Assembly: GCA_030432695.1 (NCBI GenBank)
Contig: JAUILN010000009.1
Location: 310,001 to 374,000 of the forward strand
DNA from: a bacterium
GTDB taxonomy: Bacteria; Planctomycetota; UBA1135; UBA2386
Length of the DNA stretch: 64,000 nucleotides
Direction: 5' to 3'
The position numbers and the translations under genes are program-made. This document shows, piece after piece, positions 43,886 to 52,657 of the stretch; within the stretch, counting starts at the first letter, position 1; every line of letters starts with the position of its first letter. The notes under the pieces are model-generated. The model was not told the origin of the DNA. It saw only the letters and a list, made by a program, of their open reading frames with translations, and did no database searches.

Positions 43886-45037
43886 ATGCAGAAGTTCGCC
43901 TGCCTCGCTCTCCCCGTCTTCTTCGCTGCCGGCCTCGGCGCCCAGAGTCCGGTCATCGGCATCTGGAAGTTCGACGAGACCACCGGTCTCAGCGCGGCCG
44001 ACTCCGGCCCGCTCGGCAACAGCGGCAACCTCGTAAACTTCTTCAACGATCCGGCGCAGTGGGTGCCCGGCCGGTTCGGCAATGCTCTGCAGTTCGACGG
44101 CACCGCCAACTACGTCGACCTGCCGGTCGGCAATGGCATTCCGTACTACGACGGCCTCGGCGCCTCGTTCTCGATCGCGTTCTGGGTCAATGGCCAGCCG
44201 CAGGAGGACGACCGCTTCGTGGCGCTGAGTTCTTCGACCGCCAACGAACCGATCTTCTCGCTCGGATCGGGCCGCAACAGCCAGAGCAACCAGGGTTCGC
44301 TGCAGCTGTTCCTGCGCAACGACCAGAACCGCAACATCGAGCGCTATTCCGACGGCGTGATCCTCGACGGCACCTGGCACCACGTCTGCTACACCGAGAC
44401 CTCGGGGGCCGGCCGGCTCTACATCGACGGCGTCCAGGACACCGCGAGCTTCGACCTGCGCGGCATCGCCACCAATTACAGCGCGTACGGCACGTTCACC
44501 TTCGACCAGCTGACCATCGGAGCGATCACCCGTCAGAGTCCCTGCTGTCACTTCACCGGTGAACTCGACGAGGTCCATGTGTTCGGCTTCGCGGTCAGCC
44601 AGGCCGACGTGATGACGCTGATGAACGGCGGTGCGCTCGGCACCTGCCGCGGCAGCATCGGTTCCTACGGCGTCGGGTGTGGCCCCGGTCCGCTCGACCT
44701 GTTCACCAGCGGTTCGCCGGTGATCGGGGGGCCGGGCCTGAGCTTCTCGGCGCTCGGTGGCTCCCCCAATGCCTCGCTGCTGCTGTGCATCGGCATCGGA
44801 CCGATGGCGCCGCTGGACCTCGCCGCGGTCGGCATCCCGGGCTGCACCCTCTACCAGCCTTCCGGCAGCTGCATCCCGGTCGGCAGCCTCAATGCCTTCG
44901 GATCCAACACCGGCGTTCCGCTCAGCGTTCCGAATGCGCCGGGTCTGGCCTGCGTGCGCGCCGGCTTCCAGTTCATCGCGCTCGGCGCCAACGGGCCGGA
45001 GCTGAGCAACGCAGGCGTGGTCGTGTTCGGCATGTGA
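43886..45037 (+). CDS. Secreted LamG/concanavalin-like protein with shared C-terminal module
   Basis: A 383-residue exported protein starting at the ATG at 43886 (signal peptide to about 20, ending LGAQ). Residues 22-235 form a LamG-type jelly roll ('GIWKFDETTGLSAADSGPLG', 'GNALQFDGTANYVDLP', 'GTWHHVCYTETSGAGRLYID'), a fold that binds sugars or proteins. After a short Cys/Gly stretch (SYGVGCGPGP) comes a C-terminal module of about 130 residues ending 'PNAPGLACVRAGFQFIALGA' and then a SNAGVVVFGM tail. Similar tails occur in four other secreted proteins of this window. No membrane anchor is visible. A surface or secreted carbohydrate-binding role is inferred. Confidence 0.88.
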   Translation: MQKFACLALPVFFAAGLGAQSPVIGIWKFDETTGLSAADSGPLGNSGNLVNFFNDPAQWVPGRFGNALQFDGTANYVDLPVGNGIPYYDGLGASFSIAFWVNGQPQEDDRFVALSSSTANEPIFSLGSGRNSQSNQGSLQLFLRNDQNRNIERYSDGVILDGTWHHVCYTETSGAGRLYIDGVQDTASFDLRGIATNYSAYGTFTFDQLTIGAITRQSPCCHFTGELDEVHVFGFAVSQADVMTLMNGGALGTCRGSIGSYGVGCGPGPLDLFTSGSPVIGGPGLSFSALGGSPNASLLLCIGIGPMAPLDLAAVGIPGCTLYQPSGSCIPVGSLNAFGSNTGVPLSVPNAPGLACVRAGFQFIALGANGPELSNAGVVVFGM

Positions 45038-45042
45038 GTGCG

Positions 45043-45060
45043 CCGGACCGCGCGGTCCGG
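45043..45060. terminator. 18-bp perfect palindrome between convergent genes
   Basis: CCGGACCGCGCGGTCCGG lies in the 27-base gap between two converging stop codons. As RNA it would form a 7-bp GC stem with a GCGC loop on either strand. It lacks T-runs; a bidirectional terminator is plausible but unproven. Confidence 0.5.
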
Positions 45061-45064
45061 ACCG

Positions 45065-46564
45065 TCACTCCTCGCGGAAGGTCGCCCGCCACACGTTGGT
45101 GAACCGCGCGACTTCCAGCGGTTGCAGGATCAGTGCCTGCACCGCGACCGCCGTGCCGACCAGCGTCCGGTCGTCCGGCACCGGGATCGTCCATCCCGTG
45201 TGGCCCGCCGCTCCCGACAGGGCGAGCGGCTGCAGCGCGACGGTGGTCGAGGGATCCAGGCCGAGGATCCCGAGCGGCGCGATCCGCGTGTTGCCGATGC
45301 TTGGCGCGACCAGTGGGATCGCGGTGCCGAAGCCAGGGGCAGCCCCGGCGCGGTGGCCGATCTGCAGGACCCAGTCGCGACCGATCGCGGGCTCCTCCGC
45401 GGCGTCGACCTGGCGGTACTGGCCGAACCACAGGCCCGCAGCCGCGTTGCCCACGATGCTCGAACGCGGCAACAGCACGTCGTCGTCGCCGTCGCGGTCC
45501 AGGTCGGTGACCACCACGCGGTTGGCGCCCAGGGTTGGCGCCGGGAGCAGTGAGGGTGACAGCGGGCTGAAGCCTGCCGCTCCGTCGTTGACCAGCAGGA
45601 TCTGGGCTGCACCGGTCGAGAGCAGCAGGTCGCGGTCGCCATCGCGGTCGAAGTCGAGCGAGGCGAGGTGCGCGCCGGCGGCCGTGCCGAGCGCGGGCAG
45701 GTCGGCGCTGCGGTCGGTGAAGCGTCCCTGGCCGTCATTGATCAGGAGCGAGGGCGGACCGAGTGCGTTGGTCACCGCGATGTCGACCGCGCCGTCGCCG
45801 TTGAGGTCGACCGCCACCAGGTCCACCACGTAGACCTCGACGTCGGGCAGCTGGCTCGCGCTGACGTCGGTGAACTGGCCCGCCCCGTCGTTGAGGTGCA
45901 GCTTGATGCGGCCGATCGGGCCCTGTCCCGGTCGTGAACTCGGCCAGCTCCCGAACAGCAGGTCCTGATCACCGTCGCCGTCGACGTCCGCGGTGACCGC
46001 CACCTCGGTGATCTGGTTGTCCGGAGTCAGCCTGCTCGAAGCGTCGACGAACCGGCCGCTGCCGTCGTTGAGCAGCAGCACGTTCGGCTCGGCCTGTCGC
46101 GGCAGCACGACGTCGAGGTCGCCGTCGCCGTCCAGGTCCGCAGCGGCCCCGCGGCCGTTCGACGCGACGCCGGGCGGCGTCCTGTTGCCGCCGAACTCCA
46201 GGTTGCCGGCCCCGTCGTTGCGCCACAGGCCACCCGAGAAGGTCAGCAGCACGTCCGCGGCCCCGTCGCCGTCGAAGTCGCCGGCGAGGAGCTGCACCGC
46301 GCCGGTGGCCAGGTTGCGGCGCCCGGCGACGTCTTCGGTGAACCGGCCGGTGCCGTCGTTGCGGAACACGAACAGGGCGTTGGGTACGCCGATGCCGTGG
46401 GCGACGACCTCGGGCGCCGCGTCGCCGTCGAGATCGACCGCGGTCGCGGTGACCGGAATCACGCCGATGGGCAGGGGCAGGCTGCGGTCCGCGTAGCTGC
46501 GGAACGGCTGTTGGGCGGCGAGGGGAACGAGGGCCAGTAGGGCCGGTGCGAGTTGCTGGAACAT
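45065..46564 (-). CDS. Secreted FG-GAP/VCBS repeat protein with shared C-terminal module
   Basis: A 499-residue exported protein with a signal peptide (to about 18, ending LAAQQ). It carries about seven FG-GAP/VCBS repeats with calcium-binding loops of the form DLDGDGDLDVVLP and DFDGDGAADVLLT, and 'NDGTGRFTE'-type linkers. They should fold as an integrin-like seven-bladed propeller over residues 25-390. The last 110 residues ('LQIGHRAGAAPGFGTAIPL' to 'FTNVWRATFREE') are the C-terminal module shared with neighbours, with the signature IPVPDDRTLVGTAVAVQAL. It is likely a surface or extracellular adhesion-type protein; no ligand can be named. The gene lies 99 bases after the sigma-fusion gene on the same strand. 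Confidence 0.9.
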   Translation of the reverse strand: MFQQLAPALLALVPLAAQQPFRSYADRSLPLPIGVIPVTATAVDLDGDAAPEVVAHGIGVPNALFVFRNDGTGRFTEDVAGRRNLATGAVQLLAGDFDGDGAADVLLTFSGGLWRNDGAGNLEFGGNRTPPGVASNGRGAAADLDGDGDLDVVLPRQAEPNVLLLNDGSGRFVDASSRLTPDNQITEVAVTADVDGDGDQDLLFGSWPSSRPGQGPIGRIKLHLNDGAGQFTDVSASQLPDVEVYVVDLVAVDLNGDGAVDIAVTNALGPPSLLINDGQGRFTDRSADLPALGTAAGAHLASLDFDRDGDRDLLLSTGAAQILLVNDGAAGFSPLSPSLLPAPTLGANRVVVTDLDRDGDDDVLLPRSSIVGNAAAGLWFGQYRQVDAAEEPAIGRDWVLQIGHRAGAAPGFGTAIPLVAPSIGNTRIAPLGILGLDPSTTVALQPLALSGAAGHTGWTIPVPDDRTLVGTAVAVQALILQPLEVARFTNVWRATFREE

Positions 46565-46663
46565 GGCGGGTCTCGGAGCTTCGGGGGCGATGCGTCTGCA
46601 CCGGGCCGGCCGCCCCGTGCCCGAGAATCCGTCGCCGGATGCCGATGTCCCGCGAGGCGCGAC

Positions 46664-49600
46664 TCAGCGGCCGGATGCGGCGGGGGCCGCGAGGCGGATG
46701 GTCTGCTCCGTGGCGCGCTCCGCATCGACCCGCTCTGGAGCGCTCGAGGCACCTGATTCCGGATCGACGATCCGCAGGTCGGCAGGCCCGTGGTGTTGCC
46801 AGCGTGCGTGGCCGTGTTCGTCGGTGACCAGGTAGTCCGGCAGGGTCGCCCCGTCGAGGAAGACCTGGAGCAGCCGGCTCGCGCAGGGCTGGCCGTCGGG
46901 GTCGACGATCCGCAGCGTGGCCCGTGGTCCGCCGAGGTGCACGTTCCAGTGGTGCTCGGCGCCTGCGGTGACGGAGCGGGTCATCAGATCGACCTCGGCA
47001 GGCGCCTGGCTGTCGGGTGGGTACAGCTCCAGCACGTATTGCCCCGCCGGCACGTGGGAAGCCACGAAGCGACCTTCGGCATCGAGCGGCGCGCCGACCC
47101 GCCACGCGGGCAGGCTGGTGGTGGCGAACGGGTGACCGGCCGGGAAGCGGGCCGCCAGCGCGATGCGGGAGCCGGGCGGCGGAACCTCACCGTGCACCCT
47201 GACCGATCCCTCGACCTGCGCAGGGTGGAGCGCTGCGGTGGGCAGGAGCAGGGTCTCCTCGGCGTCGGGTGCCCAGGGCAGGTCGACCTCGCCGAGCGGC
47301 GGCTCGAGCACCGCGGGGCGCGGGATCCCGTCGTGGGCTTCGAGCATCGCCACGAGTCGCAGCACCCAGGTGCCGCCACCGAGCGAGGCGACCTGGAATC
47401 CACCGTCGCCATCCGGGGCGAGGCTGGTGAACTCCTGCGGACCGCCGCGGACCCGGGTCGCCTGGAGGCTCGGGGTCCAGGCGGCGAACCGGTCCGCGTC
47501 GCGGAGCGCGATGCGCGCGGTGCTCGGCGCGTCGAGGACGACCTCGAGCGATTCGCCCGGTGCGTCGACGACCAGCCGTTCGCCGGAGCCGTCGGGCCGG
47601 GTGATGCGGAGGCCGAACCGTTGCGACATGGACGGCACCTGCAGCGTGACCGTTCCCGCTGCGGAGGTGAAGCTGCCGTCGATCCGCGCCGGCGCGTCGT
47701 CAGCACCGCGTTGCCAGGCTTCCGCGACCAGGCCGAGTGGCGGCTCGTCACCGGGAGCGAGACGCAGGACCTCGACCCAAAGGCCGCGCGTCGGCGGCTC
47801 GTCGTCCGCCGTACGGATCCGGACCGTCAGAGGTCGCGACGGTTCGAGGCGGACGGTGAACTCGCTGCCGGCGTCGTCCTGCGTGAAGCGGACCGCACCG
47901 CTCGGCTGCCAGTCGGCGAGAGCGGGCATGATCCACACCGCGCGGCGGCCCGGCGGCACGCCTGCGACCTCGAGCAGGCCGCCCGGTACCTGCGCGGTGC
48001 CACGGCTGCGCGCGCCGTGCCAGTCGTCGTGGTCGCCGGGGACACCGGCGATGCGCGGATCGCGACCGACGTTCCAGGCGAACGACTCGACGGGCAGGCC
48101 GGTGCGCGCATCGACGACCCGCAGCGTCCACGGTGGGTGCGGCGAGCCGGTCGACTCGTCGTCCCCGGCGGGTGCCGTCTGCCGTGCGGTGGTGGTGGCC
48201 GGTGCGCGCGGTGCGACGCGGAGGTCGAACGGGCGCGCGTCGGCGGGCCGGATCCGCGGCGTGCTCGCGGCGACGAAGCGGGTGTCGGCGAGCGCCAGCG
48301 GCAGGGATTCCTCGGCCGACCACACGCCGTCGAACGTCACCTCGCCGTCGCGGTCGCTGACGGCGGTCCACAGCGTCTGCCGTTCGGTTGCGGCGGGCGA
48401 CGAAGTGCTGCCCGGCAACGTCGGCGCGCGCGCCAGGGAACCGCGAGCTCCGAGGATCAGATGGGCGCCCCGGACCGGATGGCCGAGTTCGTCGCGGACC
48501 ACGCCGGCGACCGTGTGGCCGAGCGGCAGGTCGATGTCACCCAGGTCGCGCGTGCGCCCGGGCACCAGCAGTTGGCGCGGATCGAAGCCGGGCAGGCAGC
48601 GTGCGGCGGCCCACTGCGCGGTCGCCGAGGGGCGGCCCGTGGCGCGGATCTCGAGCTCGACCTGATGGATGCGCGGCACCGCGAAGTGCAGCGCGAAGCT
48701 GCCGTCGCCGCGGCTCGTGGCGCGCTCGTCGAGCCCGGCGTCGGCGTCCGGATAGAGGGCGGCCAGATCGTCGGTCGCTCGACTCGTCACGTGGATCTCG
48801 GCACCGGCGACCGGTGCACCTCCGGCGGTGGAGTCGACCAGCCGGCCGACCAACCGGACGTGGCCGGGCGGCGGCTCGGGATCGGGAGTCGGTGCGGTGA
48901 CTCGATCGCGGAGCGTGGGGGCGCGCGTGTCGGCCGCCGCGCGATCGGGGCCGGTGGTGGCGCCTCGCTCCCGGCCGACGTCGGCCGTGCGCTGCGGTCG
49001 ACCGGGAGCGTCTTCGGCGAGGAGTTGCCACACGAGCGGCGCGGCGAGCAGGATCGCGAGGGCGAACAGCAGGCCGCGCGCGGCGAGGGGGCCACCGTGG
49101 AGGCCGGTCGGGAGCGGGCTCCAGTCCGGCGCGCGTTCCGCCGCGCGACGCAGCACCCGCGCGCGCACCTCGTCGAGTGCCGTAACCGGATCGGGCCCGA
49201 CCGCGAGGGCCGCCGGTGCGGAACCAGCCGGCAGGCCGCGGCGCAGGTGCTCCAGCCCGCGACGCAGTTGGCTGCGGACCGTCGCGGGCCGACGTCCGAG
49301 CCGTTCGGCGATCGCACCCGGGCCGAGGTCCTCGCCGAGACGGAGTTCGACGGTGGCGCGGTACGGCTGCGGAATGCCGCGGATCATCGTCGCGAGGCGC
49401 TCGGTGAACTCGCCGGACTCCGCGACGCTCGTCGGCTGCGGGTGGTGGTCCTCCGGCTCGGGGCCGGTCGGGTCCAGGGCCTGGACCGGCCGTCGGGTGG
49501 CCCGGCGGACCCGGCGGCAGCGGTTGACCAGGATGCCGAGGGCCCACGGCGCCACTGCACGCGTGTCGTCGAACCGCGCCGCGTCGTCGATCAGCGCCAG

Positions 49601-49759
49601 GAAGGTGTCCTGCACCGCGTCGTCGGCGGCCGCGCCGTCGCGCAGCAGGTGCCCCGCGACGCGGTGGAGTTCGGGTGCCAGCGCGTCGAACACCGCGGCG
49701 AGGGCTTGCGGGTCACCGGTCCTGCGGTAGCGGCGGTACTGTCGATCGGGGGAGGACAC
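46664..49759 (-). CDS. ECF sigma factor fused to a membrane helix and carboxypeptidase-regulatory-like domains
   Basis: A 1031-residue fusion. Residues 1-90 are sigma region 2 ('YRRYRRTGDPQALAAVFDAL', DDAVQDTFLALI, ALGILVNRCRRVRR) and about 115-178 region 4 ('IPQPYRATVELRLGEDLGPG', RPATVRSQLRRGLEHLRRG). A Pro/Ala linker leads to one transmembrane helix (about 227-246, 'LLFALAILLAAPLVWQLL'). The remaining 780 residues look extracytoplasmic: several carboxypeptidase-regulatory-like (beta-sandwich) units, for example 'VRLVGRLVDSTAGGAPVAGA' and 'HTVAGVVRDELGHPVRGAHL'. I start at the GTG at 49759, six codons before the conserved region; longer versions would cover the divergent gene's leader. It is probably a membrane-tethered sigma factor that senses an external cue or needs release by proteolysis. 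That mechanism is inference. Confidence 0.88.
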   Translation of the reverse strand: MSSPDRQYRRYRRTGDPQALAAVFDALAPELHRVAGHLLRDGAAADDAVQDTFLALIDDAARFDDTRAVAPWALGILVNRCRRVRRATRRPVQALDPTGPEPEDHHPQPTSVAESGEFTERLATMIRGIPQPYRATVELRLGEDLGPGAIAERLGRRPATVRSQLRRGLEHLRRGLPAGSAPAALAVGPDPVTALDEVRARVLRRAAERAPDWSPLPTGLHGGPLAARGLLFALAILLAAPLVWQLLAEDAPGRPQRTADVGRERGATTGPDRAAADTRAPTLRDRVTAPTPDPEPPPGHVRLVGRLVDSTAGGAPVAGAEIHVTSRATDDLAALYPDADAGLDERATSRGDGSFALHFAVPRIHQVELEIRATGRPSATAQWAAARCLPGFDPRQLLVPGRTRDLGDIDLPLGHTVAGVVRDELGHPVRGAHLILGARGSLARAPTLPGSTSSPAATERQTLWTAVSDRDGEVTFDGVWSAEESLPLALADTRFVAASTPRIRPADARPFDLRVAPRAPATTTARQTAPAGDDESTGSPHPPWTLRVVDARTGLPVESFAWNVGRDPRIAGVPGDHDDWHGARSRGTAQVPGGLLEVAGVPPGRRAVWIMPALADWQPSGAVRFTQDDAGSEFTVRLEPSRPLTVRIRTADDEPPTRGLWVEVLRLAPGDEPPLGLVAEAWQRGADDAPARIDGSFTSAAGTVTLQVPSMSQRFGLRITRPDGSGERLVVDAPGESLEVVLDAPSTARIALRDADRFAAWTPSLQATRVRGGPQEFTSLAPDGDGGFQVASLGGGTWVLRLVAMLEAHDGIPRPAVLEPPLGEVDLPWAPDAEETLLLPTAALHPAQVEGSVRVHGEVPPPGSRIALAARFPAGHPFATTSLPAWRVGAPLDAEGRFVASHVPAGQYVLELYPPDSQAPAEVDLMTRSVTAGAEHHWNVHLGGPRATLRIVDPDGQPCASRLLQVFLDGATLPDYLVTDEHGHARWQHHGPADLRIVDPESGASSAPERVDAERATEQTIRLAAPAASGR

Positions 49760-49879
49760 GGGCGGGCTGCAACCTGGGGGCTCGAGTGTGCCAGGAAATC
49801 GCGGCGACGCGGGGCCTGGTCTGGCACGATCGGGTCCAGGGCCGCCTGGGAGGGCTGACCGGTTCGACTGCACGACTCC
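49760..49879. promoter_or_regulatory. Divergent intergenic region, sigma fusion / NlpC gene
   Basis: These 120 bases lie between the GTG of the sigma-factor fusion and the ATG of the NlpC/P60 gene. They may serve as a shared control region. No promoter boxes can be assigned. Confidence 0.3.
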
Positions 49880-51448
49880 ATGCGCATTCCAGGCACCCTG
49901 CTTCTCCTGCTGGCGACGGTCCTGCCGGCTCAGGACGTAGACCTCCCGCAGCTCGAGAATGCCCGCCCGCTGGTCCACCCGAGTGCGCGCGGCCAGTTGC
50001 GAGGACTCACCGCGGTGCTGGCGGTGACCGCCGAGGAAGACGGTCCGGTCGCGGGTGCGACGGCGGTGGTGAACTACCTCGCGCGGCTGATGGAGTCGGC
50101 GGGTGCCGGAGTCGCGGTGGTGGGAACCCCAGTGCGCCAGGAGCCGCTCGCCGACCTCGCGGCGCAGTCCGGCGCGGCGCTGGTGTTGGAGATCGGCTGC
50201 GTCGGCGAAGGGATGACGTGGGTCGGCTTGCCCGCGGCCGGCGAGCAGCGTCGTGAGGCCGAGGTGCTCCAGCGCTCGCTCGCCGACCTGCTGTTCGGGG
50301 CGAAGCTGTGCGAGCATGTCGAGTCCTTCGAGGACGACGCGCCTGCGGTGCCGACTCTGCGCTTGTGGCTGGTGGACCCCGGCTCTGCTCCGGGCGCTCA
50401 CCGCGAGCCGACCCACGAGCTGCTGCGCTGCGTGGTGGCCTGGTGGACCATGCATGGGCGTGCCGCGTCGGAACTCGCGAAGGAGCATGCCGCAGCCCGG
50501 CCCGGGGAACGGACCGACAGCGTCGATCCACTGTGGCCGCTCGACCGTCCACCCGCGACGGACGCCGAGGTCGCGGCCTTCCTGACCAACTGGCGCCGCG
50601 CCGGCCCGGTCGATGGGACGCAGGTGTGGCTCGACGTGACGGTCACCAGGACCGACAAGGGCTGGGTGCTGGCCGGCTCCACCGAGCTGCCGCTGTTCGA
50701 ACGGGCGGTGCGGCGCGCGCTCGCCGGCGTGGGGGTGGAGATCGCACGCGGCCGCCTGCGTGAGCTTCCCGACCACGCACGCCTCGGCTGCGAGCCGTTC
50801 GGCGTGGTCACCGCGGCGGCGGCACAGACCTGGAGCCGGCCCGGGCGGGCGACCGGACTGCGGCGCGCCGATCCGGCGGGGCAGGGCGAGGAGACCGATC
50901 TGTTGCAGGGCGAGCCGGTGTGGCTGCTCGACCGCGAGGCGGGCAGCCTCTTGGTGCACGCCGCCTCGGGCTACCTCGGTTGGGTGCGCGAGGACGCGGT
51001 CGAGCCCGTGTCGCTGGAGCGCTTCCGGGAGCTGCTGGCGACCGACGGCGGCAACCCGCGCGGCGAGCTGGTGGCCCGGCGCGCGCTCGCGCGGCTCGGC
51101 ACGCCCTATCTCTACGGTGGCCGCAGCGCGACCGGCATCGACTGCTCGGGGCTGGTGGGCACTGCGTGGAGCAGCGAAGAGGTGTTCCTGCCGCGCGATG
51201 CGCGCACCCAGATCCTGGCGGGGCAGTTGGTCGCGACGGCGCAGAACCGCCTGCCGCTGGAGCCCGGCGACCTGCTGTTCTTCGCCAGTTCCACCGGACG
51301 GATCAGCCATGTCGGCATGTCGCTCGGCGGGATGCGCTTCGTGCACGCCACGCCGCCGGAGGTGACGGTCGGCAGTCTGGATCCGGACGATGCGTTCTAC
51401 ACTTCGGTGGCCGAGCGCTTCGTGCTGGCGAAGCGGCCGGGGCGGTGA
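49880..51448 (+). CDS. Exported NlpC/P60 family cysteine peptidase with SH3-like domain
   Basis: A 522-residue protein with a signal peptide (1-18, ending LPAQ). Residues 30-310 are an N-terminal region I do not recognise. An SH3-like segment (about 320-377, 'SGYLGWVREDAVEPVS') precedes the NlpC/P60 domain (about 395-515). The catalytic Cys422 lies in GIDCSGLVG, the histidine in RISHVGMS (His477), and a third polar residue (His489) in RFVHATPP. 'TPYLYGGRS' is the family lead-in. Such enzymes cut peptide bonds in peptidoglycan stems (often D-Glu-diaminopimelate), so it likely acts in wall remodelling. Divergent transcription from the sigma fusion suggests a possible regulatory link. Confidence 0.93.
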   Translation: MRIPGTLLLLLATVLPAQDVDLPQLENARPLVHPSARGQLRGLTAVLAVTAEEDGPVAGATAVVNYLARLMESAGAGVAVVGTPVRQEPLADLAAQSGAALVLEIGCVGEGMTWVGLPAAGEQRREAEVLQRSLADLLFGAKLCEHVESFEDDAPAVPTLRLWLVDPGSAPGAHREPTHELLRCVVAWWTMHGRAASELAKEHAAARPGERTDSVDPLWPLDRPPATDAEVAAFLTNWRRAGPVDGTQVWLDVTVTRTDKGWVLAGSTELPLFERAVRRALAGVGVEIARGRLRELPDHARLGCEPFGVVTAAAAQTWSRPGRATGLRRADPAGQGEETDLLQGEPVWLLDREAGSLLVHAASGYLGWVREDAVEPVSLERFRELLATDGGNPRGELVARRALARLGTPYLYGGRSATGIDCSGLVGTAWSSEEVFLPRDARTQILAGQLVATAQNRLPLEPGDLLFFASSTGRISHVGMSLGGMRFVHATPPEVTVGSLDPDDAFYTSVAERFVLAKRPGR

Positions 51449-51452
51449 GCGG

Positions 51453-52553
51453 ATGACGCGGGGTCCGGTCACCACCCGCCGACGGCTCGGCGACCGCGTC
51501 CGCTCGCGCGGAGCCCGGCGCGGCCTGCTGTTGGTGGGCGCGTTGTTCGGGCTGATCTGCCTGGTGTTCGACGGGCTCGCGCTCGGGCAGATCGTGGCCG
51601 GTCTCGATGCTCAGTGGCGGTTCGTGCCGGTGCCGGCGACGGTGCTGCAGAGCGAGGTCACGACGCGGAGCTCGACCTCGGGCGGGCGGACCTCGACGAC
51701 CTACACGGCTCGCGTGGCGTATCGCTACGAGATCGATGGGCAGGTCCTGGTCGGCGATCGCGTGAGCTACGTCGAGTGGGGGGCGAACAACTGGGAGATC
51801 GCGCAAGAGACCGAAGCGATGTTCCCCCTCGGCGCGGAGGTCACCGCTTGGGTCGATCCGGTCGATCCGGAGCAGGCGGTGTTGGTCCCGGGCGTGGAGC
51901 GGTTTCCATTCCTGGTGCTGCTGTTCCTGCTGCCGTTCCACGCGGTCGGTCTGGCCGGACTCACCTGGCGCACGCCGCCACGTGGCGACGTCGCGCGGCT
52001 GCTCGCGCGGATCACGCTCTACGACGACGGTGTCGGACGCACCGTGCTGCGCTTGCCGGGACTCTCGCCGTGGTTCACCGGTCTGATCGTGTTCGGGTGC
52101 AGCAGCACGGTGGCCGCGCTGGTCCTCGGGGTCGCGGGGTTGTTCTGGACCGGGTCCGACCTCTTCCTCGGCGTGGTCGGTGGCCTGCTCGGCCTGGCGC
52201 TCTTGGTCGCGCTGCCGGTGTGGTGGTTCGGTCGCGGCCCGCGGCGCCTGGTGATGTTCGACGACGGCGGTGGGCAGCTGCTCGTCGGTGGCCTCGCGGA
52301 GCAGGACCCGGGGGTCGCGGTCGTGCCCTACGCTGCGGTCCGCAACGTCACCGTGGAGGAGGGGGCCGCCGCGTCGGTGGTCGGCGACACCCTATACCGG
52401 CATCGGATCGCGGTGTTGGGGGAAGGGCCGGAGCCGACCTACCTGCCGTCGTTCTCCGGATGGAAGGAAGACGGCGAGCGCTTGGCGGCCTGGGTGCGCG
52501 AGCGGGTGGGCTCGACGCGCGCGGTGGGTGAAGACGAAGCGGGCGGCGGGTGA
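51453..52553 (+). CDS. DUF3592 membrane protein
   Basis: A 366-residue protein starting at the ATG at 51453, 4 bases after the NlpC stop, so probably co-transcribed. The first half fits DUF3592: a helix (about 24-45), then a periplasmic beta domain ('VPVPATVLQSEVTTRSSTS', YTARVAYRYEIDGQ, 'YPxG'-like FPLGAEVTAWVDP), and a helix at 150-170. Two further helices (206-230 and 235-258) and a cytoplasmic tail follow. The function of DUF3592 is unknown. The end of this gene (WVRERVGS and GEDEAGGG) reappears in degraded form near 55.6 kb. Confidence 0.85.
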   Translation: MTRGPVTTRRRLGDRVRSRGARRGLLLVGALFGLICLVFDGLALGQIVAGLDAQWRFVPVPATVLQSEVTTRSSTSGGRTSTTYTARVAYRYEIDGQVLVGDRVSYVEWGANNWEIAQETEAMFPLGAEVTAWVDPVDPEQAVLVPGVERFPFLVLLFLLPFHAVGLAGLTWRTPPRGDVARLLARITLYDDGVGRTVLRLPGLSPWFTGLIVFGCSSTVAALVLGVAGLFWTGSDLFLGVVGGLLGLALLVALPVWWFGRGPRRLVMFDDGGGQLLVGGLAEQDPGVAVVPYAAVRNVTVEEGAAASVVGDTLYRHRIAVLGEGPEPTYLPSFSGWKEDGERLAAWVRERVGSTRAVGEDEAGGG

Positions 52554-52607
52554 TCGTCGACGCGGCCACTCGCAGTCGCCGCACGTTCCGCGATTCGTGC
52601 CGAAACT

Positions 52608-52637
52608 GTCGTGGCTGTTGCCGGCACCAACCACGAA
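52608..52637. repeat. REP-like imperfect palindrome, copy 1
   Basis: Arms GTCGTGGCTGTTGCC and GGCACCAACCACGAA pair with two internal mismatches and an end mismatch. The right arm matches that of the copy at 56123 over GGCACCAACCACGA. It sits just upstream of the lower-GC putative lipoprotein gene. Confidence 0.6.
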
Positions 52638-52657
52638 ATACCACTAGGCCATTTTGG

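Noticed and set aside
46790-49858. Long plus-strand open frame of about 1020 codons antisense to the sigma fusion gene
   Set aside because: It is Arg/Gly-rich with no domain signal; high GC makes stop codons rare. The minus-strand frame has clear sigma and beta-sandwich motifs.
49760-51475. N-terminal extension of the sigma fusion by about 570 codons
   Set aside because: It would lie antisense to the NlpC/P60 gene, which has catalytic motifs and a signal peptide; sigma region 2 begins right after the GTG at 49759.
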